Positions 22,474 through 32,346 of a DNA stretch of 64,000 nucleotides are shown here, one piece after another. This DNA comes from Emiliania huxleyi CCMP1516. Its lineage: Eukaryota > Haptophyta > Isochrysidales > Noelaerhabdaceae. The stretch is taken from positions 823,745 through 887,744 of the forward strand of contig NW_005199770.1 of the NCBI RefSeq assembly GCF_000372725.1. Direction: 5' to 3'. A program made the translations under genes and the position numbers. The notes below the pieces were generated by a model, which ran no database searches, was not told the origin of the DNA, and was given only the letters and a program-made list of their open reading frames with translations. Numbering within the stretch: the stretch's first letter is position 1; every line of letters starts with the position of its first letter.

Positions 22474-22562
<89 letters not shown>
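22470..22562. repeat. (CA)n microsatellite upstream of mnmG
   Basis: A CA run of about 90 bases, interrupted only at its left end by CG. It is the strand complement of the GT run 3.9 kb away beyond the 3' end of the same gene. Confidence 0.95.
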
Positions 22563-22564
<2 letters not shown>

Positions 22565-22995
22565 CATGCACAGACACACAGCCCATTCCCCTTCCCCCGC
22601 AAGACATCAAGGACGAGGACACGACACAGGACGCACCTCTAGTGAGGCCCGCATAGTAATGTGGGTGACTCCTGCCGCCGCCCCTGCCACCCCTGTGTCA
22701 GTGTGCCTGTGGTTGCGAGAGACTGCCCAAGTGAGAAGCTGGAGGAAGGTCGCTAGACTGAGATGAGACCGCCAGTGGAGTTGGGAGTCCACCGTGCACC
22801 GCGCTGCGAGCCTGTCGTGTCCCTTGTCAGGAGCAGGAGAGCCCCACCTGTCCCCCTGATCGTCCTTCCAAAATCCTGCTCGTGCAGGTGGGGACCCTGT
22901 CCTCCTCCCCTATCCCTCGTTTGGGTTGTCTGTTTTCTTTCTTTCTTTCCCCCTCACCCTCGATTTTGCAAAATCCTGTGCAAAGGTGGGGACGA
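22563..22995. other. Intergenic, no gene seen
   Basis: There are no frames of note. A pyrimidine-rich stretch (about 22925-22955, TTTCTTTCTTTCC) precedes the left inverted repeat of the adjacent element. Confidence 0.4.
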
Positions 22996-25746
22996 GTCTG
23001 AGAGACTATGGAAAGTTCACGTCATGACGGTTAGCCGCTGTCACGACCGTTAGCCGCTGTCACGACAGCTGGGAGCTGTCATGACAGCAAACGACAGCGA
23101 CAGTGACACCTACCTGTCACCAGCTGTCACCAGCTGTCACCAGCTGTCACCAGCTGTCACCAGCTGTCGTTGCTGCTGTCGTTGCTGCTGTCATTGCTGC
23201 TGTCATTGCTGCTGTCGTAACCATCCCCCGACTGGTCCAACTGTCACTGCTGCTGTAATTGCGCGGCTGTCATTCCTGCTGTCATTGCTGCTGTCGTCGC
23301 TGTCCGTTGCTGCTGTCATTGCTGCTGTCATTGCTGCTCTCATGAGCACCCCCGCAGGACAGTGTTAAAATGGGATGTGGTGCCACTAACGAGAGAGACA
23401 GGACACTCAAGATATACACGCACGACTCGCACGCCCGACGCCACATGAGAAACCCTCTCAACAGTAGCCACGCACCGTCAGCAGCAGCGGGCGTGAGTAA
23501 CAGAATCTGCAAAACCCTCGCCCTCCTTCCTCCAGCATGTGCCGTGATGGGCTCCAGCGCTGGTTCATCTGCCGCTCAAAAATCTCACGCGAGCGAACGG
23601 CGTCAATCATCAACCGCGAGGATTGGGACCTTGAAATCCACGATCGCAAGTAAACGCGCAGAGCATTGAAAAAAATTGTTCCAGTCTTAGCCAGCAAAAG
23701 GGAGCACACACGACTTAGCAAGTCCGCACTAGCGACTGCCACTCGCCTAACCATGCCTTGTCACAAGTGCTCTCCCAATCGCGTACAGGCACACACACTC
23801 CGCCTGTTCTCACCCAAACACTCTATCACACCCTTGCCTCCCTGCCAGAGCGAGCTAGATTCTCCCCGCCTCCCTCCCGCCTCTGCCGCGCGCCTTCTAT
23901 GGACGTCAAGTGCAGCACCTAGGGGGAGAGAGGGGGTTTGCCCTGGTAGGGAGGTGGCGAGGCCGCGCACTGCAAACCCAGTGTGAGGAGTGGGGGAGCT
24001 GGGACAGGGCGTGTGCGCCTCTGATCTGTCATGGTCTAGTGGCCGATAGGATCCTCCCTTAGGCAGCGATGGCGGGTCGGGAGAGGCCCGAGTTCTCAGC
24101 CCGCCACTTACTGTCAGCCTCTCTGACTGCCCAGGGTCTCACACCACGATGCCGCCCGAGTAGAGGGGGTAAGGTGTGTAGAGTGCGGCTGTGTATGGAA
24201 CCTCTCTCTCCGTGGATCCCACCTGAGCCCACTCGCGGTGCGAAGGCTCCTAATGCGGCAACTGAGCCCGCAAGGGTGGGTCACTAAGGGGGAGGTTACG
24301 TTGGTTGATATGTTGTGTTGTGGCGTAAAGCTGTGCAGCGGCGCAGCGAGCCCTGCCGCGGCTAGTCGTCGAGACTGGTCGGTGGGTGGTGCCTGTAACA
24401 GCTGAGGCAGGGAGACTGCCTGTGAGTAGCGCAGCCGCGCGGTCGCCCGAGGAGTTGGGATGATAGGTGGAGAGACAGGTGCGACCGTACCTGGGTATGG
24501 CGCAGGCTGGTGGCTAGGGTTAGCTGGGCGCGCACGGCGAGTCCAGTCACATTGCCGCCCCGCAACAGCGATGTGAGTGGTCTCTCAGTGCGCGCTCTGC
24601 GTCCCTAGAACGTGGCGTGGCGTTGATGCTGAAGCGATAAAATGGTACTATATCAGGCAGTGAAGCATAGTCGTCAATTCTGCAAGCCGGCTTGCAAAGC
24701 CGTTCGGAGCGCCTGATTCGAGCGAGTGGAGGCAGGTTCGAGACCTGGTGGGGGGGTTTGGGGGGGTCGCCCGTCGCCCATCGGACCATCAAGGGATCCA
24801 TCAAATCCATCGAATCTGTCGACATCTGTCGACAGCTGGCGCGGCTCACGCCGGCCGCTGCGCCAGAATTTTTTTTGTGCTGAGCACAGGGTTGGTTGTG
24901 CCGGGCCGCCCCCGCGAGAGAAACTCGTCAGTAAAACTCTCGGGCGGCCCGGCTGTCTGAGGCTGGCACGCAATGGCAAAAGCCCGCGGCTCGTCGCCAA
25001 GGAGTTACGAAGTTTTTCCGCGCAGAGCATTGAGCAACACACCTCGGGTATTGAACCTCTTGGCCATTGCCGAGCCACAAAATTCTATTGGCGTTGATCA
25101 GGAACTCTCATGTACGTACTCTCATGTAGAGAGCTCGGCTCTGCTACAAGAAGAGAGAGTACAAGAAAGCAGGCTCGCCCTACACAGAGAAATTCGGAGG
25201 TACAGGAGCAGGAGTTTTGCAAAACGTGTGAGACGTACAAACGCTGCTGTGCATCAAGCGCTGAGAGCTACATCCACGCGCACCGGTGTCTTATTTTAGT
25301 CCATGGGGTGTAATGCACAGATGGGTGGGTGTGGGCGGTTGGGCCCCTTCGCTGGTGCCTGTCACTAGGGCTATGGCTGCCTCACTGTGGCGCTGGCTCT
25401 GCCTCGCTGTGTCGCTGTCGCTGTCGCTGTCGCTGTCACTAGGGTCCCGCGCTGACATTGTCACCGCCTGTTGCTGGCGTTCACTGGCTTCACTGTCACT
25501 GTCACTATGGCTGTCACTGTTCCTGGGTGCCTTTGACTCGACACTCCTCCCTGGCAGCTAGCTGCAAGCTGGCTGTCACCAGCTGTCACTAGCTGTCACC
25601 AGCTGTCACCAGCTGTCACCAGCTGTCGTTGCTGCTGTCGTTGCTGCTGTCGTTTCGCAGCCGCTGTCACGACATATTGACCACGTCGCGACCGTTAACA
25701 GCCGTTTTAACCGTCATGACGTGAACTTTCCATAGTCTCTGAGAGA
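22996..25746. mobile_element. Gene-free ~2.75 kb element with terminal inverted repeats
   Basis: The left end, 22996-23033 (AGAGACTATGGAAAGTTCAC then GTCATGACGGTTA), recurs as its exact complement at 25708-25742, apart from one outer base. Inside each end lies a block of CAGCTGTCAC 10-mers followed by GTTGCTGCTGTC 12-mers (23121-23217 and 25571-25645). These blocks are in the same orientation at both ends, unlike the inverted tips. The interior has no frame resembling a transposase. A GTCGCT hexamer run lies at about 25410-25435. This fits a non-autonomous DNA transposon; a target-site duplication is not obvious. Confidence 0.7.
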
Positions 25747-26209
<463 letters not shown>

Positions 26210-27769
26210 ATGGCTTCCGTTCGCCCCGGCACGCTCCCGCAAGAGGTTTGCGACGCCTGGCTGGAAGCGCTCGACAACGACGAGGTGACACACCACTGGG
26301 CGAGCTACAAGTGGGTCGACATCAACAAGGTGCCGTCCTCTGCTGCCGCCTCCGCAGACACGCTGCTCGGACAGACAGTCACGCTTGTCCGGACGCGCCT
26401 CGCGGCGACGCTGCCCGGCTTCTCCGATGGCTGGCCCGAGGTTGCCGGCATCGAGACGTGGATCAACCCGCGCACCGCCGGCCGGCCCTTGCACTTTCAC
26501 TGGGACTGCGACGAGTTCCGCGGCCGCCACCACAGAGGCCTGGCATGTCCGTGGATATCAGTTGTATGCTACCTTGCGTCAGATGGCGGGCCGACCGTGG
26601 TAATTGAACAGCGGCCGAACGAAAAGTGGGGCCGCGAGGTGAGCCACACGGCCTGTTGGCCGCTTGCGGGCAGTGTCATGGCCCTAGAGGGCGACTGCTT
26701 GCACGGCGTGATCCCCGAGCCGGGGAAGAGCGAGAAGGGGATGCCTTCCCGATTCACGCTCGTGCTCAACCTCTGGAAGGAGCGCCCCCTCAATGCGATG
26801 CCGGTGCTGCCCGAGTTCGACCCTCCGCCGGTCGACCACTCTGGAGCGGCGGCGGCGCGTGCGCCGGTGGTGCTCACTCTCACCGAGGAGAGCGCGAGCA
26901 AGGAGGGAGCGCCACCTCCGTCGGGCGACGTGGCGCCAGAGTCTGAAACGAAGCAGGCCGACTTTGCGGAGTTCCGCGCCATGCTGGGCATGTTCAACGG
27001 GCGCGGCGTGCTGGTGCTCCGCCTCCCGCCGCTGTACTGGAAGTCGTGGACGGCGCGGCACGGCGCTGACCAGATCCGGTTCACCCAGCCGGTGCTGATC
27101 ACAGACCGTGAGCAACTGGGTCGCAAATCCGCTGCCACGCCCGACCAACGCGCCGGCGCTGAGCAGCTGGACTCGCTTTCTGCAGATCGGAGCAGCGCAC
27201 GGGCGAATCCTGTCAAGCCGACACTTGCCCCGGAGGGCGTCCTCCCGCTCCTCTTTGACGAATCCATGTCGATGACGATCCTCGAGGACGACGCCGGCAC
27301 CCAACAGAGGCCGGAGGCGATCCGCGGCAAGATCGTCGGCATCTACTTTTCCGCGGCCTGGTGCAAGCCGTGCCACAGGTTCTCACCGGTGCTCTCCAAG
27401 CTACGGGCGGCGCACGAGGAGGACTTTGTTGTCGTGTTTGTTAGCAACGACCGCAGCGAGGCGGAGATGAAGCGCTTCTCGGATGGCAAGGGCTTCCTGC
27501 GGGTCCCCTTCACCAGCCGCCGTCGGCAGTGGCTGCATCACCGGCTGGCGGTCAACATGGTTCCGACGCTCGTCATCGTCGACGGCAGCACCGGCGAGGT
27601 ACTCACGTCGTGGGGCCGCGCGGCGGTGCTGCGCAACCCTGAGGGCTGCGTCGAGTCGTGGAAGGCCGGCGGGAACGGATGCAGCTGGTCGAAGATGGTG
27701 ACGGGCACCGATTGGGGAGAGGAGTCCGCCGCCTCGTGTGGGGTGGGAGGCGCCTGCCTCGTGCAGTGA
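26210..27769 (+). CDS. 2-oxoglutarate/Fe(II) oxygenase-like domain fused to nucleoredoxin-type thioredoxin
   Basis: 519 residues, single exon, ATG reading MASVRPGTLPQEVCDAWLEA. The N-terminal half has a double-stranded beta-helix oxygenase layout. An iron-binding HxD is in LHFHWDCDE (H97, D99), a distal histidine in GDCLHGVIPEPG (H165), and a 2-oxoglutarate-binding arginine candidate in PSRFTLVLNLW (R181). The C-terminal third is tryparedoxin/nucleoredoxin-like: IVGIYFSAAWCKPCHRFSPV with active site WCKPC (about 384-388), then VVVFVSNDRSEAEM and a cis-proline loop in VNMVPTLVIVD. The middle is Pro/Glu linker. An oxygenase joined to a dithiol reductase suggests redox coupling, or reduction of the oxygenase's own substrate; that is inference. 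No signal peptide. Convergent with CobS. Confidence 0.8.
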   Translation: MASVRPGTLPQEVCDAWLEALDNDEVTHHWASYKWVDINKVPSSAAASADTLLGQTVTLVRTRLAATLPGFSDGWPEVAGIETWINPRTAGRPLHFHWDCDEFRGRHHRGLACPWISVVCYLASDGGPTVVIEQRPNEKWGREVSHTACWPLAGSVMALEGDCLHGVIPEPGKSEKGMPSRFTLVLNLWKERPLNAMPVLPEFDPPPVDHSGAAAARAPVVLTLTEESASKEGAPPPSGDVAPESETKQADFAEFRAMLGMFNGRGVLVLRLPPLYWKSWTARHGADQIRFTQPVLITDREQLGRKSAATPDQRAGAEQLDSLSADRSSARANPVKPTLAPEGVLPLLFDESMSMTILEDDAGTQQRPEAIRGKIVGIYFSAAWCKPCHRFSPVLSKLRAAHEEDFVVVFVSNDRSEAEMKRFSDGKGFLRVPFTSRRRQWLHHRLAVNMVPTLVIVDGSTGEVLTSWGRAAVLRNPEGCVESWKAGGNGCSWSKMVTGTDWGEESAASCGVGGACLVQ

Positions 27770-28148
27770 GGGAGGGCTGAGGCCTGAGGACAGCATCTCG
27801 TCGGAGTTCAGTTGTATCGTGATCGTTTCCATTTCGTATTCATTTAGCCACGACGCACGACCACGAGAGCGCGGCGCGGCGGGGGCGCCTCGGTCCTCGC
27901 CCTCGGCGCTCGGGCGTCGGCGGTCGGGCCTCGGCGCTCGGGCCGGGCGGGGCCTGGGCGCTAGGGCGCTGGGGGCCTCGCCCTCGGCGTGCGGAGGTGG
28001 GGAGAGATCAGGATGTGATTTTTTGACACAACATGCAGCAGAATGCTGAATGCCCTATAGTGTACGGTTCATAACGCACACGAGAAATCATCGACCAAAA
28101 TGCAAGTCGATGAGTAAAGTAAGTATGCGCCGTAAATTTGTACGCGGC
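27770..28148. other. Convergent 3' intergenic stretch
   Basis: Contains a GC-rich imperfect repeat, GGCGCTCGGGC and CCTCGGCGCTCGGG variants (about 27880-27990), then an A+T-rich tail. No gene seen. Confidence 0.5.
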
Positions 28149-29693
28149 TCAGCAGTCCTGCGGCGGCGGCGCGGCGATGCCCTGCCGCCGCTCGTACCAC
28201 CGCCGCCAGCCGCCGTAGAGCTGCGGCAGCGCCACCACGAGCGCGAGCCGCAGGAGCGGCCGCGGGTCGGCGCGGGTGGTGTCAGCGCCGAGCGCGAGGT
28301 AGATTGCCAGCTCGAGCACGCAGATGGTCGCGCCGAGGAAGTCGCCCATCACGCCGCCGAGCACGGAGCGACCGTACTCCCCCGCGACCGCCGTGCCGCC
28401 AGCAGCGACGAGGAGGGCGCGGTTCGCTGCTGCGGCGGGAAGGAGCGCGTGCGCCACCGCCGCCGCGGTGGCCAGAGCGACGAGCACGCGCCGCAGCCCG
28501 AGCAGCCGGCGCGACTCGCCAAACCAGTTGTAGTACTCGCCCTTTGCGTCCTCGTCGTCGACGACGTACGCGTAGCAGTAGATGAGCGGCGCCGCAGACG
28601 CCCTCGCCACGCACTGCACGACGGCCGGGCGCTCAACAGGCGGGGCGGGAAGCGTGTCGGAGATGCCCAAAGGAGGTCTCAGGGGAGTGTCTGGAGGAGG
28701 CGTCTAGGAGGCGTCTAGGCGTCTAGGAGGCGTCTAGGAGGCGTCTACTAGGAAGCGTCTAGGAAGTGGCCACCTGCGCGACGACCAGGCACGGCCCGGC
28801 GCCCGCCGACCCTCCGACCGCCCACACGCTCGCCCCTCCGGCGCCGGCCGCCCCGCGGCCGAGCTCTGCGAGGAGCGCCGCCTTGGCCACCACCCACATG
28901 CACCCACCCATGGTCGCGTACCTGCAGACCGGGGCGGCGCGGCAGCTGGATAAGGAGGTGCGGTGCTGTGTGTCCCGCGCCTCGTGCGTCAGTACCAGTG
29001 GACACGGCGGCGCACAGCCGAGTAGCCGTGCGGGCCTCAAGGCCTTGCTGCAGTCACTGAAGGGTGCCTGGACGCCGCATCTACATGGCTGGCGCACGAG
29101 CCGTTCCGCGAGTCTCGCATGATCTTGAGGATCTGCGACTTTGTCCATCCGCCGCCAAAGCCGTCGAGCGTGTCGCAGAGCCCGTCCTCGTGGAAGCACC
29201 CCGTCAGCCACAGAGTGCCCGCCATGGAGACGGCGGCGGCGACGAGCGGCGGCCAGAGGCTCGCGGCGGCGTCGTAGAAGGCGGCGGCCCACGCGCCGAT
29301 CAGTGCGCCGATGAGCGGGAAGTGCGCCATCGACCGCATCAGATAGCCCGGGTGGTGGTCGCACCAGCCGGGGCAGGGCAGCCGCGTCAGGAACATCACG
29401 CAAGTCCAGAAGCTCCGCAGCTCGCTGGCGACGAGGCCGTCGGCGCGAGCCGCGGCCTCAAACTCGTCGAGCGGCGTGCGCTTCGCGGTGCCCGTGCCTC
29501 GCGCCGCCACCTCGGACCGATCGATCATGCTCGTCGCGCCCGCACCAAAGCCGTCCGACGAGGCGACGCGCACACCGTCGGGCTGGCTCCCGCCAGAGGC
29601 TCTGCGTCGGCGCGGGCTCTTTGCCGGTCGGCCTTCCGCAGCCGCGCGGAGCCTGGCCGCCGTCGGGTTGCCGAGAGCGTTGTTTGGTGCCAT
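28149..29693 (-). CDS. cobS: CobS: adenosylcobinamide-GDP ribazoletransferase (cobamide synthase), 3 exons
   Basis: Exons 29693-29098, 28921-28774 and 28613-28149 give 402 residues, with GT donors. CobS is a membrane enzyme that joins the activated lower base to adenosylcobinamide-GDP, the last assembly step of B12. Family motifs are LRSFWTCVMFLTRLPCPGW, FPLIGALIGAW, the GTLWLTGCFHEDGLCDTLDG core with its Asp/Glu metal-binding set, FGGGWTKSQILKIMRDSRNG, then YATMGG across the first junction, matching the family's DSRVGTYG. The C-terminal part has several hydrophobic helices. The N-terminus (about 75 residues, Arg/Ala/Ser rich) could be an organelle leader. In algae, which cannot make B12 de novo, CobS fits remodelling of pseudocobalamin; that link is established knowledge plus inference. 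Intron 2 carries a GGAGGCGTCTA repeat. Confidence 0.92.
28683..28765. repeat. Intronic minisatellite (GGAGGCGTCTA) in cobS intron 2
   Basis: Six or so tandem or near-tandem copies of an 11-base unit, some shortened to GGCGTCTA. Confidence 0.85.
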
Positions 29694-30518
29694 CGAGGAT
29701 TGGTGGGATTAGGGCAGCAACCCGACGGGCAAACCCCGCCCCGCTCGGAGGGCGTGCACCACACGACCTAGCCCTGCTCGCAGCGCTAGCAACCCGCTTT
29801 CTTTGTTTCGCGCTTTCTTTCTTTTCTGCGCTCTTCTTAAAAGCGGAGGGTACAGGTCCTGGCTTCGGTTTCGCAACAGCTTCGTTTTCACAACACGGCC
29901 GCCTCGCGACGCCGCGCCGTCGTGCAGATCGTGCCCGAGCCGTCCACAAGGCCGCCGGCACATGTGCCAATGTGTGCCCGGAGCGCAGGGAGTCGATGGG
30001 TGCCGCAGTCCAAGCGATCACTGCACTGCAGTGCTCGCTCGCACTGCGGCGCTGCGCCACGGCGGCGAAGCATGTCTGGACTTCAAGGACAGTCAGTGCT
30101 TCTCCGCTGCTCGAGGCTTGCGGCAAGGTCCAGGCCGACCACACGGAGCACCCGAGGCAGCTGGCGTGGCCTCACTCATGACCTGTGCTACCCGTCGGCG
30201 GGGCCAGCTGCGGTTTCACAACGCGCCTCATTTTTGGCACCCTCCTGCTAGCCGCGCATGAGTAGGGAGACCGTGTGTGGTGTCTTCGCGGCCTAGAGCA
30301 CCCTCTTGGCAGTCTATATTCCGGATTTTAGCCCTCCTGTCGCATCTGGTGAGCCGTACCATAGCGAGGACCAAACGTGTTGTGAAACCAAAGCCAGGAT
30401 TTGCACCTGGCTTTACTCTTTTGCGGTTTCGCGCCTTCGCCCGCGCGGCGGCATCTGTAGCTCGTTCTTGTAGCGCGCGAAGTCCCGCGCGGAGTCGTTC
30501 GCCCGGACTGGTTAGCTT
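29694..30518. promoter_or_regulatory. Divergent promoter region between cobS and RING/TRAF gene, with inverted repeat arms
   Basis: The left arm, 29849-29897 (GGTACAGGTCCTGGCTTCGG, then TTTCGCAAC and TTTTCACAACACGG), is matched in inverse by 30376-30408 (CGTGTTGTGAAACCAAAGCC, then AGGATTTGCACC). Each arm faces its own gene. A short A+T block TTTACTCTTTTGC follows the right arm. No gene is supported in between, though a plus-strand frame at 29803-30261 is open. Confidence 0.55.
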
Positions 30519-31583
30519 ATGAAGCGCTGTCTGCCAACCATCCCCCCCGGGCTTCAGTCAACCTCCTCGGACGGCGTGCCGATCCTCCACGGCAGCCAGC
30601 GTTCCGGCCGTCGCGTGCGCTACACGGTGGCGCCTCTCACGCAGGTAGCCGATGGAGAGGCCGCGGCACTGCCAGCGACGGCCGACCCGCCACGCCGATC
30701 GCTGTGCCCGGTCTGCAACAACGTGATGGTGGATCCGGTCGCGCCGCCGTGCGGCCACTCCTTCTGCTCGAAATGCACCCAGACGCTCGAGCACCCGGAG
30801 CAGGGCGGGAAGATCGAGTGCCCGACCTGCGCCCGCCCGGCGCTCGCGTCGAGCGTGAGGCCTTCGTCGATGATGTCGTGGCTGCTGGGCGGTGTGCGTG
30901 TCCGGTGCACGGCGCCCGGCTGTGGCCACGAGAGTGACCGCTCCTCGGCTGGCGCACACGCCGCCGCCTGTCCTCACGTGCTGGTGGAGTGCCCGCACGC
31001 TTCGATGGGCTGCGCGGCCAAGGTGGCTCGCGGCAGCCTCGCGCAGCACCTCGCGGGCTGCCCATTCGAGGCGTGCCAGTCGTTTATGGCGGCGACCCTG
31101 CGCCGCCTCCAGGCGCTGGAGGCCGACCGCGACCAGCTCCGCAGCGAGGTGGCCACCCTTCGCAACGCCGTCCGCTGGAGCGAGGCCAACCAGCCGATGC
31201 CGTGTGCCGACTGCCGCATGCTCTTTGTGCCCCGGGCCGACGAGGAGCCGGAGCCCGCCCCTCCCACCGCGCCCCGCGCGTCCGCCGCGCCGCCACCGCC
31301 CTGCGTCCCTGCGGACGCCGCCGATCCCGTCACGACCTTTCGGCCGTGGCCGGTCCGGGCTGGCGGCGGCGGCACTCCGGCAGCGTCGAGGGAGGGTGCT
31401 GCGGCGGCGGCGGCGACGATTCGCGCCGGCTGCGTCGCGGGAGGGTGCTGCGTCCACCGGCGCGACGAGGAGTGGTACGCAGACTTTCGGCAGAGGAAGA
31501 TCCGCTTCCTCCGCGAGGCTGCCAGCGCCAAGCCGCCTCCGGGATCCCGCTTGAGCTTTGAGCACCAGGAGCCCTCGTTGTGA
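30519..31583 (+). CDS. RING-HC plus TRAF-type zinc-finger protein
   Basis: 354 residues from ATG (MKRCLPTIPPGLQSTSSDG). A RING-HC finger lies at about residues 64-106 (LCPVCNNVMVDPVAPPCGHS, FCSKCTQTL, CPTCARP). Cys/His repeats of TRAF zinc-finger type follow (VRCTAPGCGHESDR, HAAACPHVLVECPHASMGC, HLAGCPFEAC). A coiled coil occupies about 190-220 (LRRLQALEADRDQLRSEVAT), with a CADC pair after it. The C-terminus is Pro/Ala rich and ends with a basic CVHRRDEEWYADFRQRKIRF. The order RING - TRAF zinc fingers - coiled coil matches TRAF-like and NRDP1-like E3 ligases without the MATH domain. Substrate unknown. Confidence 0.85.
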   Translation: MKRCLPTIPPGLQSTSSDGVPILHGSQRSGRRVRYTVAPLTQVADGEAAALPATADPPRRSLCPVCNNVMVDPVAPPCGHSFCSKCTQTLEHPEQGGKIECPTCARPALASSVRPSSMMSWLLGGVRVRCTAPGCGHESDRSSAGAHAAACPHVLVECPHASMGCAAKVARGSLAQHLAGCPFEACQSFMAATLRRLQALEADRDQLRSEVATLRNAVRWSEANQPMPCADCRMLFVPRADEEPEPAPPTAPRASAAPPPPCVPADAADPVTTFRPWPVRAGGGGTPAASREGAAAAAATIRAGCVAGGCCVHRRDEEWYADFRQRKIRFLREAASAKPPPGSRLSFEHQEPSL

Positions 31584-32346
31584 GCGCGCAGTGGCGCTCG
31601 GCCATCTCGGTTCTGCGCACTCTCTTGATCTAGGGGTGTACTCAAGCGCCTGCTTGGGAGGGCGGGCTGGAGGCGGCGGCGCGGGATGGGGGGGTCAGAA
31701 GATCAGAATTGAGAAAAGTGAGAGGGGACATCGGTGTGGGCACCTATCGTGCTCGAGCCTGGGGAGTAACCCCACACGAGATATGAGTGGCTAGGAATAG
31801 TAAAAGTCTGGACATTTCCGAATTTTCCGAAGCCGTGTAACGTTCGCCGGATACACCGGAATCCCGAATCCGCGAGACACATACCTCATACGTGCCGGGC
31901 CAGCCCACGGTCGTCGGTCGAGCCGCGGCGTGCCTCTCGCGCGTGCGCGTGCGCGTCACTGCTCACTGGTTGGCCGCCGGCGCGCACGCCGCCTCGTAGC
32001 AGAGCACGGGCTGGCGGCAGAGCGCGCAGGTCGCCGCCTCGCCGCACGCGATGCGGGAAGAGCTTCACATCACGTTGATCGAGATGACGCGCGCCTTGAG
32101 CGCGTTCTTGGGCGTGGGTCCGCCCTTTGGCTTGTGGGCGACACGAGGTCGTCGACGGCGAAGACGTCGTGCATCGACATCGCGATGCGCTGCTCCTGCG
32201 TATCGCTGGAACCAGCCCTGCGTCCAGTCGCCCGCGCCGTGTTTCTGTGCCGGCCACTCGCGCATCTCGACGCACTGCTCCGCGCCCGTGTCGACGTGTG
32301 TGGAACTGGATCGGCGCGACCGTGTGGGCGCGCAAGACGATATATG
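31584..32346. other. Intergenic region with possible minus-strand exon fragments
   Basis: On the minus strand a stretch ending at about 31966 reads ACGEAATCALCRQPVLCYEA then ACAPAANQ and a stop. Just upstream are KPKGGPTPKNALKARVISIN and QRIAMSMHDVFAVDDLVSPT in other frames. These could be the last short exons of a gene with a CxxC ending, but I cannot join them convincingly. Confidence 0.25.

Noticed and set aside
24690-24760. Possible tRNA, suggested by GGTTCGAGACC
   Set aside because: No acceptor stem or D-arm can be paired around it; the T-arm would have only four pairs.
28149-29693. Bacterial contamination as an explanation for cobS
   Set aside because: Two introns with conserved junctions interrupt the gene, and neighbours are clearly eukaryotic.
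30380-30430. Possible tRNA on the minus strand from GGTGCAAATCC
   Set aside because: The T-loop lacks TTC and no 5' half of a cloverleaf is present; it is explained by the inverted arm of the divergent promoter region.
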